From Gemmatimonadota bacterium (GTDB lineage Bacteria > Gemmatimonadota > Gemmatimonadetes > Longimicrobiales > Gaopeijiaceae): 64,000 bases of DNA. The position numbers and the translations under genes were made by a program. The DNA is taken from the NCBI GenBank assembly GCA_009692205.1, contig SHZR01000003.1:1-64000 (forward strand). The letters run 5' to 3'. This document shows positions 9,285 through 17,444 of the stretch, piece by piece (positions within the stretch are counted from its first letter, which is position 1; every line of letters begins with the position of its first letter). The notes under the pieces were generated by a model. That model did not search any database and was not told the DNA's origin. It saw only the letters and a list, made by a program, of their open reading frames with translations.

Positions 9285-9692
9285 CTAAGACGGATGCGGA
9301 GCGCGCTGAGCAGCACGCCTAGGGCTGAACGACCCGGCGTCGGCGGCGCGCTCCAGCACGACACGCATGCGGTGGGCGGGGCCGACCACGTCTGCCGCGA
9401 TGTGTGGGCGGAGTGTGTCGCCCGCCGTGCGCTGGAAGAGTTCCAGCCAGCGGTCGAAGTGCGCGGGTGAGATGCCGGGTACTCGGGCGTGGGTCTCCGC
9501 CGGATTGCCGCTGAAGCGACCAGTCGCGAGGAGGATGCTCGACCAGAAGTCGCACATCTTCTCCAGGTGAGGCGCCCACCGGCCCTCGAGCCGGGCCTCG
9601 AAGACCGGTCCCAGAAGCTCGTCCTCCCGCACGCGCTCGTAGAACGCGAAGACGAGATCGCGGATCTCTTGCTCCGTGATGCGAGGTAGCAC
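9285..9692 (-). CDS. Group III truncated haemoglobin
   Basis: A 135-residue globin of the 2-over-2 type. Diagnostic segments are ITEQEIRDLVFAFYERV (Tyr at the B-helix region), PHLEKMCDFWSSILL and the proximal-His segment THARVPGISPAHFDRW, matching group III truncated globins, which bind O2 or NO with haem. The start is set at GTG 9692, because GAGAGGGT lies just upstream and the homologous sequence begins there; longer in-frame extensions have no globin similarity. It is divergent from a cytochrome c/PQQ dehydrogenase pair. A role in O2 or NO handling is family knowledge only. Confidence 0.88.
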   Translation of the reverse strand: MLPRITEQEIRDLVFAFYERVREDELLGPVFEARLEGRWAPHLEKMCDFWSSILLATGRFSGNPAETHARVPGISPAHFDRWLELFQRTAGDTLRPHIAADVVGPAHRMRVVLERAADAGSFSPRRAAQRAPHPS

Positions 9693-9810
9693 ACACCCTC
9701 TCAGGCTCCGAGCTGACGATGGCCCGTAATATGTCGCAACGATCGACCCTTGCGTCCTCCCTTCCGCCGAACGGAACTTCCGCGTCCCCGCTGCTGCCCC
9801 GAGAGATGCC

Positions 9811-10599
9811 ATGCACCCACTCCTCCGGACCTTCCTCCTTCGGCTCTGCGCGGTCACGCTGCCGCTCGCCCTTCCGGCGGGTGCGGCCGGCCAGAACATG
9901 GCCGACCACCAGTACTCGACCGCCGACATCGAGGCGGGCGCGCGCGTCTATGTCGCTGACTGCGCTCTCTGCCACGGCGCGAACGGCGACGGGGTCGACG
10001 GCGTCAACCTGCGGATCGGCCGCTTCCGCACCGTCCGCTCGGACGACGATCTCCGCCGCGTCGTCACGACGGGTATCGGGGGCTCGCGCATGCCGAGCTT
10101 CGACCTGGGCACCGGCGAGCTCGACGGGATCGTGGCGTACATCCGAGCGGGCTTCGACCCGAGCGGCGTCGCGGTGAAGGTCGGCGACCCGGCGCGTGGC
10201 CAGGCGATCTTCGAGAGCGAAGGGCGCTGCGTCGGATGTCACAGAGTGAATGGGGTGGGCGGACGGCGCCTCGCCCCCGACCTCGGTGAGATCGGCGTCA
10301 CGCGCACCGCGGCCGCCCTCCAGCGCACCATCCTCGATCCGAGCACCGCACTGCTCCCGATCAACCGGCCGATCCGCGCGGTCACGCGCAATGGCGAGAC
10401 GGTCCGCGGGCGGCGGCTGAACGAGGACACCTACACGGTGCAGCTGATCGACGCCGAGGGCGGGCTCCGGTCGCTCGTGAAGGCCGAGCTCGCCGAGTAC
10501 GAGGTGAGCCTGACTCCGACCATGCGGCCCACGACGCTCTCGGCCGACCAGGTCGCGGACGTGATCGGATACCTCCTTTCCCTGAGGGGCCTCCCATGA
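9811..10599 (+). CDS. Dihaem c-type cytochrome, periplasmic
   Basis: A 262-residue secreted protein with a signal peptide (VTLPLALPAGAAGQ). It has two covalent haem motifs, CALCH near residue 51 and CVGCH near residue 139, with candidate distal Met ligands (SRMPSFD in the first domain). This is an electron carrier. It overlaps the next gene, a PQQ dehydrogenase, by 4 nt (ATGA), so it is very likely that enzyme's electron acceptor. Analogous cytochrome/quinoprotein pairs oxidise alcohols or sugars in the periplasm and pass electrons to a terminal oxidase. Confidence 0.9.
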   Translation: MHPLLRTFLLRLCAVTLPLALPAGAAGQNMADHQYSTADIEAGARVYVADCALCHGANGDGVDGVNLRIGRFRTVRSDDDLRRVVTTGIGGSRMPSFDLGTGELDGIVAYIRAGFDPSGVAVKVGDPARGQAIFESEGRCVGCHRVNGVGGRRLAPDLGEIGVTRTAAALQRTILDPSTALLPINRPIRAVTRNGETVRGRRLNEDTYTVQLIDAEGGLRSLVKAELAEYEVSLTPTMRPTTLSADQVADVIGYLLSLRGLP

Positions 10600-12245
10600 A
10601 GACCCTACGCGCGGTGCTGCTGGTGGGGGTGTTCGCGCTGGGGTCTGACCACCTCGCTGCCCAGGTGACGTACGAGCGCATCCTCGGCGCGGCGACTGAG
10701 CCCGAGAACTGGCTCACCTACAACGGCGGCTACTCGAGCCAGCGCTACAGCGCGCTCGACGAGATCACGCCAGGCAACGTGGACGACCTCGAGCTCGAGT
10801 GGATGTTGCCGAACCAGGTGTTCGGAGCCTGGCAGTCGAACCCGATCGTGATCGACGGCATCATGTACATCACGCAGCGGCCGAACGACGTCATGGCGGT
10901 CGACGCGGCAACGGGTCGGGTGTTCTGGCTCTACCGTCACACCAACGCCGAGAACGCGCGCGTGTGCTGCGGCGCGAACAACCGGGGCGTAGCGATCCAT
11001 GGCGACCGCGTGTTCATGGGCACGTTGGACGCCCACTTGATCGCGCTCGACGCCATCACGGGCAGGGCGCTCTGGAAGGTCGAGGTCGGCGACGTGAACC
11101 GCGCCTACTCGATCACGATGGCGCCCCTGGTCATCAAGGACAGAGTGATCGTCGGGGTCGGCGGCGGTGAGTACGGCATTCGCGGCTTCGTGGCTGCGTA
11201 CGACGTCGAAACCGGCGCGGAGGTGTGGCGTTTCTACACGATCCCCGGACCGGGCGAGCCTGGGCACGACAGCTGGGAAGGCGACGACTGGGAGCACGGC
11301 GGCGCCCCCGTGTGGGTCACCGGCTCGTACGATCCCGAGCTCAACCTGACTTACTGGGGCGTGGGAAACCCGGGGCCCGACTGGAACGCCGCGCAGCGCC
11401 CCGGCGACAACCTGTACTCGGACGCGGTCGTAGCGCTGAACGCCGATACCGGCGAGTTGGTGTGGCACTTCCAGTTCACCCCGAACGACGGCTACGACTA
11501 CGACTCGGTGCAGGTGCCGGTGCTCGCCGACATCGACTGGAACGGCGCGCGTCGCAGGGTCATGATGTGGGCCAACCGGAACGGCTACTTCTACGTGCTG
11601 GATCGCGCCACCGGGGAGTTCCTGTCGGGGTCGCCGTTCGTGCGCGTGAATTGGTCGAGCGGTCTCGACGCGAACGGGCGGCCGATTCCCACGCCGCAGC
11701 CTGCCGGCATGCCGACCTACCCGGGCAATCAGGGCGGCACGAACTGGTACCCGCCGTCGTTCAGCCCGCGCACCGGCCTCTTCTACTTCTCCGCGTGGGA
11801 GGACTACGCGACGACTTACCGGCCGGAGGAGTCGGAGTACATCCCGGGCCGCGCGTTCCTCGGCGGAGGCTTCGACGTGCTGACTCCCGTGCCGGGCGCC
11901 CCGACCGTCGGCATCGGGCGGACCTCGCAGATCAACAACTGGACGGATGCCGTCGGACACGGGTCTCTGATCGCCATGGACCCCCGCACCAGTCAGCCGC
12001 GGTGGAAGTTCGAGCAGTTCGACGTGAGCGACAGCGGCATGCTCACGACCGCCTCGGACCTGCTGTTCACGGGCGGACGCGAGGGCTACCTCCACGCGCT
12101 CGACGCGCGCACGGGCGAGGAGCTCTGGAAGGCGAGTCTAGGCGGACAGATCGTGATGGCGCCGGTCACCTACGAGGTGAACGGGCGTCAGTACATCGCG
12201 GTGATCTCGGGCAACTCGCTCGTCACGTTCGGACTGCCGGAGTAA
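10596..12245 (+). CDS. PQQ-dependent alcohol dehydrogenase-type quinoprotein
   Basis: A 549-residue periplasmic quinoprotein with a signal peptide and an eight-bladed propeller. Seen directly: the adjacent Cys124-Cys125 pair in RVCCGANN that forms the disulfide over PQQ; tryptophan-docking repeats (DAITGRALWKVE, DTGELVWHFQ, DARTGEELWKAS); Glu192 and Asn258 at the metal-site positions; and Asp301 in NDGYDYDS as the likely catalytic base. Asp303, two residues on, is the extra acidic ligand associated with lanthanide-using XoxF/PedH enzymes. There is no fused cytochrome domain; the upstream coupled gene supplies one. The substrate is not predictable. Confidence 0.9.
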   Translation: MKTLRAVLLVGVFALGSDHLAAQVTYERILGAATEPENWLTYNGGYSSQRYSALDEITPGNVDDLELEWMLPNQVFGAWQSNPIVIDGIMYITQRPNDVMAVDAATGRVFWLYRHTNAENARVCCGANNRGVAIHGDRVFMGTLDAHLIALDAITGRALWKVEVGDVNRAYSITMAPLVIKDRVIVGVGGGEYGIRGFVAAYDVETGAEVWRFYTIPGPGEPGHDSWEGDDWEHGGAPVWVTGSYDPELNLTYWGVGNPGPDWNAAQRPGDNLYSDAVVALNADTGELVWHFQFTPNDGYDYDSVQVPVLADIDWNGARRRVMMWANRNGYFYVLDRATGEFLSGSPFVRVNWSSGLDANGRPIPTPQPAGMPTYPGNQGGTNWYPPSFSPRTGLFYFSAWEDYATTYRPEESEYIPGRAFLGGGFDVLTPVPGAPTVGIGRTSQINNWTDAVGHGSLIAMDPRTSQPRWKFEQFDVSDSGMLTTASDLLFTGGREGYLHALDARTGEELWKASLGGQIVMAPVTYEVNGRQYIAVISGNSLVTFGLPE

Positions 12246-12259
12246 GAAACGGTCGGCGG

Positions 12260-12616
12260 TCAGGCGCCTAGTTGGAGTTCGCGAGCTGCGCTCGCGAGCC
12301 GGCGGTCGAGCGACCATAGCGGCGCGCTCCCGAGCGCCGCGGCTGCCAGCAGGTGCACGTCGATATAGCCCAGCCCGCGCCCCATGAGGCGTCGCGCCTC
12401 GAGGAATGCGAGGACCTCGTCATCTGTCGCGACGGCAGACATGGGCAGCGTGCGCAGCAGCTCCAAAATCGTCGCGCGAATCCCGAGGTTGCCGCACGCC
12501 AGTTCGCCCACGACGAAGGGGTGGCAGAGGACTGCCGCCGACTCCAAGAGCCCGACGAGTCGTCCGTTGCCGCGTCGGAAGTGGTCGATCCAGACCGACG
12601 TGTCGACGAGAATCAA
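12260..12616 (-). CDS. VapC-type PIN-domain ribonuclease toxin
   Basis: A 118-residue PIN domain. The acidic active-site residues appear as ILVDTSVWIDHF (first Asp), GELACG (Glu), and GYIDVHLLAAA with LWSLDRRL (C-terminal Asps). Family members cleave tRNA or rRNA and are held inactive by a cognate antitoxin. Its start codon overlaps the antitoxin stop by 4 nt (ATGA), the standard antitoxin-first arrangement. Confidence 0.9.
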   Translation of the reverse strand: MILVDTSVWIDHFRRGNGRLVGLLESAAVLCHPFVVGELACGNLGIRATILELLRTLPMSAVATDDEVLAFLEARRLMGRGLGYIDVHLLAAAALGSAPLWSLDRRLASAARELQLGA

Positions 12617-12819
12617 GCCGGCTGGCGAGAGGCGGACCGCCTGCGAGGGACGTCAGCGAGCTTGGGCTGCGTGCCACCGAGCGCCGCCAGTCGACGCGCG
12701 CTCTCCCGGGCGATCAACGCCTCGAGTCCGGCGCGGACGAGCGCCGTCTTCTCCTCGATGGACGTGAGTCTCCGCGCTTCGGCGAGCAGCGCATCATCGA
12801 TATGCAGGGTCGTTTTCAT
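12613..12819 (-). CDS. VapB-type antitoxin (ribbon-helix-helix-like)
   Basis: A 68-residue antitoxin starting MKTTLHIDDALLAEA, the usual N-terminus of VapB proteins of the DUF2191 kind, followed by a helical region and a basic, disordered tail (VPRRRSASRQ) that would wrap the toxin. ATG 12819 is chosen because the strand begins there and the inverted repeat spans it; the upstream in-frame ATG would place the operator inside the gene. It overlaps vapC by 4 nt. Confidence 0.85.
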   Translation of the reverse strand: MKTTLHIDDALLAEARRLTSIEEKTALVRAGLEALIARESARRLAALGGTQPKLADVPRRRSASRQPA

Positions 12820-12849
12820 ATGTACGAGTATGGCCAGGTGGTACATATG
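12817..12849 (-). promoter_or_regulatory. VapBC autoregulatory operator
   Basis: CATATGTAC at 12817-12825 and GTACATATG at 12841-12849 form a perfect 9-bp inverted repeat with a 15-bp spacer. The left arm contains the antitoxin start codon. This position and symmetry fit binding by the antitoxin dimers or the VapBC complex. Confidence 0.7.
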
Positions 12850-12862
12850 AAACAAGGCAGCC

Positions 12863-14272
12863 TCAGTCGAGCGCGGGCGGCGTGCCGAACTGCTCCACTG
12901 CGGTGCCGAGGACGCGCTCCGCCGCGAGGGCGACGCCGAGTAGCGCTTCGTCCTGGCCTCCGCGACCGACGAGCTGGAGCCCCACGGGCATGGCGCTGTC
13001 GTCGAGCCCCGCCGGGATGCTGATCGCGGTGAGTCCGAGCACGCTGACCGGGTAATTGGGTCTCAGGATCGCGCGGTTGGCCTGCCCGTAGCGCCCGAGG
13101 TCCGTGAGCTCGGAGACCGGAGGCGCGGTGATGATGTTGGTAGGAAGCGCGAGGACGTCCGCCCGCTCGAAGAGCGTCGGCGCTTCAGCGACGAGCCGGC
13201 GGTGCCTCGCGACCGCCTCGAGGTAGGCCGGATCGTCCAAGGCGAGGGCATGCGCGAGCCGCTCGCGGATGATCGGATTGAGGATTTCGCTCCAGCCGGG
13301 TAGCTCGCGCTCGATGAACGCGCGGAGCTCGGGGCCCGTGATCGGGCGCTGACCGAGCGCGACCTCGAAGCCGTCGTCGAGCAAGTTGCCCTCGACTTCG
13401 AGGAGAACCGCGCCCTGAGCCTCCAGGTCCGCGAGCGCCACGTCGAGCGCCTCCTTGATGTCGGGCTGGCACTCTTCCCAGATGTCGCACCGGGGGACCG
13501 CGATGCGCGTGCCGCGGAGGCGGGTGCGGCCCAGCTGCTCGAGGAGCGCGGCGGGATCTCCCCACGCGGGATCGACGGAGCCGAAGAACCACGCGTAGTC
13601 CTCGACCGTGCGCGCGAGGGCGCCGACGGTGTCTAGCGTGCTGCTGAGTGGCACCACGCCGTCGGTCGGCCACCGGCCCTGGCTCGTGCGCTGGCCGACG
13701 TTCCCGTTGAACCCCGCCGGAATACGAATCGAGCCCCCCGTATCCGACCCGAGCGCGAGCAGGGCGGAACCCTCCCAGAGGCTCACGCCCGCGCCTGCCG
13801 AGGATCCGCCCGGGATCCTGTGCGTGTCGGCATCCCAGGGATTCCACGGCGTGTCCCAGTGCGGGTTGATGCCCACCCCGCCGAAGGCAAGCTCGACGGT
13901 GTGCGTCTTTCCCACGATGCACCCACCCGCAGCGCGCACGCGCGCGACGAGCCAGGCATCCCGCGACCAGCGCTCCGGAAGCTGGCGGGGCGTGCCCGCG
14001 AACGTCGGCAGGCCGTCGACGCCGTAGAGGTCCTTCACCGAGACGGGGACGCCGGCGAGCGGACCCTGCGGTCGACCTGCCGCCAAGTTGCGATCGATCT
14101 CGCGGGCCGCGGCGAGCGCGCCCTCGCCATCGAAGAACTTGTACGCGCGGAGGCGGTCGCCGAAGCGCTCGTGGCGCGCGAGCGCGGCCTGCATCACCTC
14201 CGTGGCGGAGATGCGGCGCTCGCGAAGCGCCGTGGCCAGGGCGGCCAGTGAGAGGCCGAGCGGGTCGCTCAC
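12863..14272 (-). CDS. Amidase signature family hydrolase
   Basis: A 469-residue amidase-signature enzyme. The Ser-cisSer-Lys triad is visible: Lys in PVSVKDLYG, cis-Ser in PGGSSAGAG and nucleophile Ser in SDTGGSIRIPAGF. The start is taken as GTG 14272, which overlaps the YajQ stop and is followed directly by SDPLGLSLAALATALRE, where homologues begin. Members hydrolyse amides, or serve as GatA in the glutamyl-tRNA amidotransferase; with no GatB or GatC nearby, a catabolic or uncharacterised amidase is more likely. It is the last gene of the TerC-led operon. Confidence 0.9.
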   Translation of the reverse strand: MSDPLGLSLAALATALRERRISATEVMQAALARHERFGDRLRAYKFFDGEGALAAAREIDRNLAAGRPQGPLAGVPVSVKDLYGVDGLPTFAGTPRQLPERWSRDAWLVARVRAAGGCIVGKTHTVELAFGGVGINPHWDTPWNPWDADTHRIPGGSSAGAGVSLWEGSALLALGSDTGGSIRIPAGFNGNVGQRTSQGRWPTDGVVPLSSTLDTVGALARTVEDYAWFFGSVDPAWGDPAALLEQLGRTRLRGTRIAVPRCDIWEECQPDIKEALDVALADLEAQGAVLLEVEGNLLDDGFEVALGQRPITGPELRAFIERELPGWSEILNPIIRERLAHALALDDPAYLEAVARHRRLVAEAPTLFERADVLALPTNIITAPPVSELTDLGRYGQANRAILRPNYPVSVLGLTAISIPAGLDDSAMPVGLQLVGRGGQDEALLGVALAAERVLGTAVEQFGTPPALD

Positions 14273-14769
14273 CGGTAGTTGCCGAACTTGAGCTCGACGC
14301 CGTAATCGCGCGCCCTCAGGAAGGCGATGACCTCCTGGAGTTCGTCGCGCGAGGGGGAGGTGGCGCGGAGCTCCTCGCCCTGGATCTGAACCTGCACCTT
14401 CTTGAAGCCGCCTTCCTTGATCTCCCTCACGATCTTCTTGGCCGTCTCTTGGTCGATGCCGTTCTTGAGCCCGAGCGTCTGGCGGGCACGACCCAGTCCG
14501 CCGACCTCCATCTTGCCTTCGTCGATGTTCTTCAGCGGAACCTGACGGCGGCTGAGCTTCTCTCGCACAATGCCCAAGAGCTGCTTGAGTCGGAATTCGT
14601 CGTCGGCATCGAGTTTGATCGCGAGAGCCGCGCGGTCCAGCTCGATGGTGCACTTCGTGCCCTTGAAGTCGTAGCGCGTCTGCGACTCTTTGATCGCCTG
14701 GTTGACGGCGTTGTCGACCTCTTGGAGGTCGACGCCGGTCGAGATGTCGAAAGACTCTTTCGCCGCCAT
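14269..14769 (-). CDS. yajQ: YajQ family nucleotide-binding protein (DUF520)
   Basis: A 166-residue protein, the normal length for YajQ. Conserved segments are FDISTGVDLQEVDNAVNQA, TRYDFKGTK, KLDADDEFRLKQL, GIDQETAKKIVREIKE and KKVQVQIQGEELR. The fold has two ferredoxin-like domains. A homologue in Xanthomonas binds cyclic di-GMP and acts as a transcription co-regulator; a nucleotide- or RNA-binding role elsewhere is suspected. It lies between the anchor protein gene (66-bp gap) and the amidase (overlap). Confidence 0.95.
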   Translation of the reverse strand: MAAKESFDISTGVDLQEVDNAVNQAIKESQTRYDFKGTKCTIELDRAALAIKLDADDEFRLKQLLGIVREKLSRRQVPLKNIDEGKMEVGGLGRARQTLGLKNGIDQETAKKIVREIKEGGFKKVQVQIQGEELRATSPSRDELQEVIAFLRARDYGVELKFGNYR

Positions 14770-14835
14770 GGTGGTGGGCCTCCGGTGGTGGAAGGGCCTA
14801 AGGTAAGGTGCAGGAGTAGGGCAGCGGCAGGCACC

Positions 14836-15471
14836 CTAGAACTCCGCCCGGAACGCCCCCGGCTCGGGCGTCTCGCGGATCTCCCGCTCGACGGCGGGCG
14901 CGTCCTCGCGGAACTCGGTCGATCCGCTGAAGAAGCCCGCGGCGTGCAGCGTCACGGTCACGGTGTCCGTGCCCTCGTTCAGCCAGTACCAGCCGTGGAT
15001 TCCGGGGAAGGGCGCGAGGTAGCTGCCGTGGCGGAAGAGCGTCTGCTCGACGACCTCGAAGAACTCGGCGGTGCCGGCCGGGGCGCCGTCGGCCTCGCTG
15101 TGCATCTCGGAGCGGACCCAGCCGCTCGCGGTCCACGAGTAGATCATCGCCCGACCCGTCTCGAGCCGGTACTTGTACTCGACGAACCCGCCGGGCTCGA
15201 GCGCGAACGTCCGCGTGTCCGTGCGGTAGCTGCTCCCGTGGGCGATGAGCCCGTCTTCGCGCGCGGGGATCTCGCCGCCAGGAGGACCGGACAGGACGAC
15301 CAGGCCGAGCGCGTCACCCGTGCCGAGCGGATCAATGTCGTACTCGGCAGGCAGCACGACCGTGACGAGCACGATGCCGGCCACGGCGAGCGCCGCGAGC
15401 GTCGAGATCACGAGCTTCGCCTTCGACGGAGCGGGTGGCAGGGGCCTCTCCGACGCGGCGGGCGCGCTCAC
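14836..15471 (-). CDS. Membrane-anchored extracytoplasmic protein encoded next to HupE
   Basis: A 211-residue protein with a short cytoplasmic N-terminus, one membrane helix (LAALAVAGIVLVTVVLP) and a soluble extracytoplasmic domain rich in aromatic residues (VEYKYRLE, MIYSWTASGWV, HGWYWLNEG, TVTVTLHAAGFF). It resembles the uncharacterised 'transmembrane anchor' proteins found next to HupE/UreJ genes. The start is GTG 15471, only 7 bp after the HupE stop, so they are co-translated. The conserved adjacency suggests a partner of the HupE transporter; no enzymatic motif is seen. Confidence 0.75.
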   Translation of the reverse strand: MSAPAASERPLPPAPSKAKLVISTLAALAVAGIVLVTVVLPAEYDIDPLGTGDALGLVVLSGPPGGEIPAREDGLIAHGSSYRTDTRTFALEPGGFVEYKYRLETGRAMIYSWTASGWVRSEMHSEADGAPAGTAEFFEVVEQTLFRHGSYLAPFPGIHGWYWLNEGTDTVTVTLHAAGFFSGSTEFREDAPAVEREIRETPEPGAFRAEF

Positions 15472-15478
15472 GAGCGCC

Positions 15479-16174
15479 TCACGGGGCGCTCACGAGATAC
15501 CCGACGAGCTGGTACCCCATGAGCGTGAAGCCGCCTGCCATCAGGAGCGTGTTGGCGACGTGGGCGTGCCGAAGGAAGCCTTCTCGGGTGCGCCAGTAGG
15601 CGAGCGCGATGAGGACTCCGGTGAGCGCGAACATCTGCCCGAGCTCCACGCCGACGTTGAAGCTCAGCATGTTGGTGAGGAGGCCGTCGTCGGAGAGCGT
15701 GTACTCCTGCAGCGTGGTCGCTAAGCCGAATCCGTGGAAGAGCCCGAACCCGAGCACCGCGAGACGCGTGTTCGGCTGGAATCCGAGGAAGCGGCGGAAG
15801 CCGTCCATATTGTCGAAGGCCTTGTAGACGACGGAGAGCCCGATGATCGCGTCGATCAAGAACGGGTTCGCCCGAACTCCCCACATCACTCCGGCCAGAA
15901 GCGTGACGCTGTGGCCAAGGGTGAAGAGGCTTACGTAGAGAACGACGTCCCGCAGGCGGTAGAGGAAGAAGAGCACGCCGACGAGGAACAGCAGGTGGTC
16001 GTAGCCGGTGAACATGTGCTTCGCGCCGAGATACAGGAACGGCCCGATCGCAGGACCACGGTTCGAGAGGAAGAACGCGGCGTCGCCCTGCGCCACCCCG
16101 TGCGCGGCGAGCGGCTCCGCGAGGAACGCCACGCCCAGCCCGAGGAGGCCGAGGATGCGGCCGCGTGCGCGCAT
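15479..16174 (-). CDS. HupE/UreJ family membrane protein
   Basis: A 231-residue integral membrane protein with about seven hydrophobic helices. Motifs expected for HupE/UreJ are present: KHMFTGYDHLLFLVGVLFFL, FTLGHSVTLL, HGFGLAT and NVGVELGQM. The conserved His/Asp in TGYDH and TLGHS are metal-ligand candidates. Characterised HupE/UreJ proteins are Ni2+ or Co2+ permeases. Here the gene shares one base (TGATG) with the terC stop and lies under a Mn2+-type riboswitch, so manganese or another divalent ion is a reasonable alternative substrate. Confidence 0.88.
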   Translation of the reverse strand: MRARGRILGLLGLGVAFLAEPLAAHGVAQGDAAFFLSNRGPAIGPFLYLGAKHMFTGYDHLLFLVGVLFFLYRLRDVVLYVSLFTLGHSVTLLAGVMWGVRANPFLIDAIIGLSVVYKAFDNMDGFRRFLGFQPNTRLAVLGFGLFHGFGLATTLQEYTLSDDGLLTNMLSFNVGVELGQMFALTGVLIALAYWRTREGFLRHAHVANTLLMAGGFTLMGYQLVGYLVSAP

Positions 16175-17136
16175 CAGTCTCCCGACGACTCGTCCGCCGA
16201 GGCGCCCGTCACCTTCTGCTGCGGGAACAGGAGCGACGCGGCGACGGAGAGGCTGAGGATGCCCGCCACGATTCCCAGAGACGCGCCGATCGGAACTTCG
16301 ATGTGGAAGTATGTGATCAGCATCTTCACGCCCACGAACGAGAGCACGACGGCAAGCCCGAGCTTCAAGTAGTGGAACTTGTCGATCACGCCGGCCAGGA
16401 GGAAATACATCGAGCGTAGGCCGAGGATCGCGAAGACATTGGAGGTGAAGACCAGGAAGGGATCGCGGGTAACGGCGAAGATGGCCGGGATCGAGTCGAT
16501 GGCGAACACGAGGTCCGTGGTCTCGACCATCACCAGCACCACGAACAGCGGGGTGGCAAGCCGGCGGTGCCGCGTGCCCCAGAACGCGTGGGTGAAGAAG
16601 CGCTGGCCGTCGTAGTTCGGCGCGAGGGGCACGACCTTGCGGATGAGCTTGAGGACCGGGTTGTGCTCCGGATGGACCTCGAGATCATCGGACCTCGCCA
16701 TCTTGATGCCGGTGAAGATGAGGAACGCGCCGAACACGTAGATGATCCAGTGGAACCGCTCGATGAGCAGCCATCCGGCTGCGATCATCCCGCCGCGCAT
16801 GAACAGCGCGCCGAAGATCCCCCAGAAGAGCACGCGGTGCTGAAACGCCGCGGGGACCTTGAAGTATTTGAAGATCAGGATGAAGACGAAGATGTTGTCG
16901 ACGGAGAGCGCGAGCTCGATCAGGTAGCCCGCCGTGAACTCGAGTCCCGCTTGCGGACCGCGCGCGTAGAAGATCCACGCATTGAAGGCCGCGGCGACCA
17001 AGACCACCACGAGACACCAACGGGCGGCTTCCTTGACCGTAGTGACGCGGGAATGGCGGTTCAGGACCCCGAGGTCGATGGCCAGCATGCCAAGGATGAG
17101 GCAAGAGAATCCCACCCAGAGCCACAGTTGGGTCAT
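16174..17136 (-). CDS. TerC/Alx family membrane protein, probable manganese exporter
   Basis: A 320-residue protein with about nine membrane helices. TerC hallmarks are ELALSVDNIFVFILIFKYF and ETTDLVFAIDSIPAIFAV; the Asp residues in SVDN and AIDS are the conserved transport-site acids. Alx/TerC proteins export Mn2+, directly or to load exoenzymes. ATG 17136 lies 30 bp after the poly-U tract of a riboswitch-controlled terminator. It heads an operon with HupE/UreJ, the anchor protein, YajQ and the amidase, and is probably switched on by excess manganese. Confidence 0.93.
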   Translation of the reverse strand: MTQLWLWVGFSCLILGMLAIDLGVLNRHSRVTTVKEAARWCLVVVLVAAAFNAWIFYARGPQAGLEFTAGYLIELALSVDNIFVFILIFKYFKVPAAFQHRVLFWGIFGALFMRGGMIAAGWLLIERFHWIIYVFGAFLIFTGIKMARSDDLEVHPEHNPVLKLIRKVVPLAPNYDGQRFFTHAFWGTRHRRLATPLFVVLVMVETTDLVFAIDSIPAIFAVTRDPFLVFTSNVFAILGLRSMYFLLAGVIDKFHYLKLGLAVVLSFVGVKMLITYFHIEVPIGASLGIVAGILSLSVAASLLFPQQKVTGASADESSGD

Positions 17137-17166
17137 GTCGCGCTTCTTCCTGGAGCGGTGACGACA

Positions 17167-17216
17167 AAAAAAGCGAGACCCCCGCCCGGAGCATGGCTCC
17201 AGGCGAAGGTCTCGCC
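17167..17216 (-). terminator. Riboswitch-controlled intrinsic terminator upstream of terC
   Basis: On the minus strand GCGAGACC (17216-17209) pairs with GGTCTCGC (17181-17174) and is followed by seven Us (17173-17167). A second inner stem (GGAGC/GCTCC) extends the hairpin. GCGAGACC belongs to the aptamer's conserved 3' block, so ligand binding and terminator formation exclude each other. Confidence 0.85.
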
Positions 17217-17341
17217 ATGACGAGCGGGGCCGTTCTGCGGCGCCCCTCTGATCCCGTCCGGACCGTGCGTCCCGCGGCCTCAGCCGCGTAACACAGTGTT
17301 GACGATCCGGACACCGAACTGCGTTCGGTAGGCTACTCCCC
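17201..17341 (-). promoter_or_regulatory. yybP-ykoY (Mn2+) riboswitch aptamer
   Basis: Read leftward from 17341 the leader begins GGGGAGTAGCC, continues with ATCGTCAACAC at about 17308-17298 inside a branched structure with G+C-rich stems (GCGGCTGAGGCCGC), and closes with GGCGAGACCTTCGCC at about 17218-17204. These are the three conserved sequence blocks of the yybP-ykoY aptamer. Known members bind Mn2+ and commonly precede TerC/Alx, MntP or P-type ATPase genes, as here. The distal conserved block also forms one arm of a terminator, giving a clear on-switch mechanism. Confidence 0.85.
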
Positions 17342-17444
17342 TTCTGCTTCGAACCTGGCGCGCGGGCGGAGTGCCGTCAATGATGCGGGGCAGCGAACGC
17401 GAAGGAGCGGTCCCAGCCTACGGCCCTTGGCCTCGGAGTATGTG

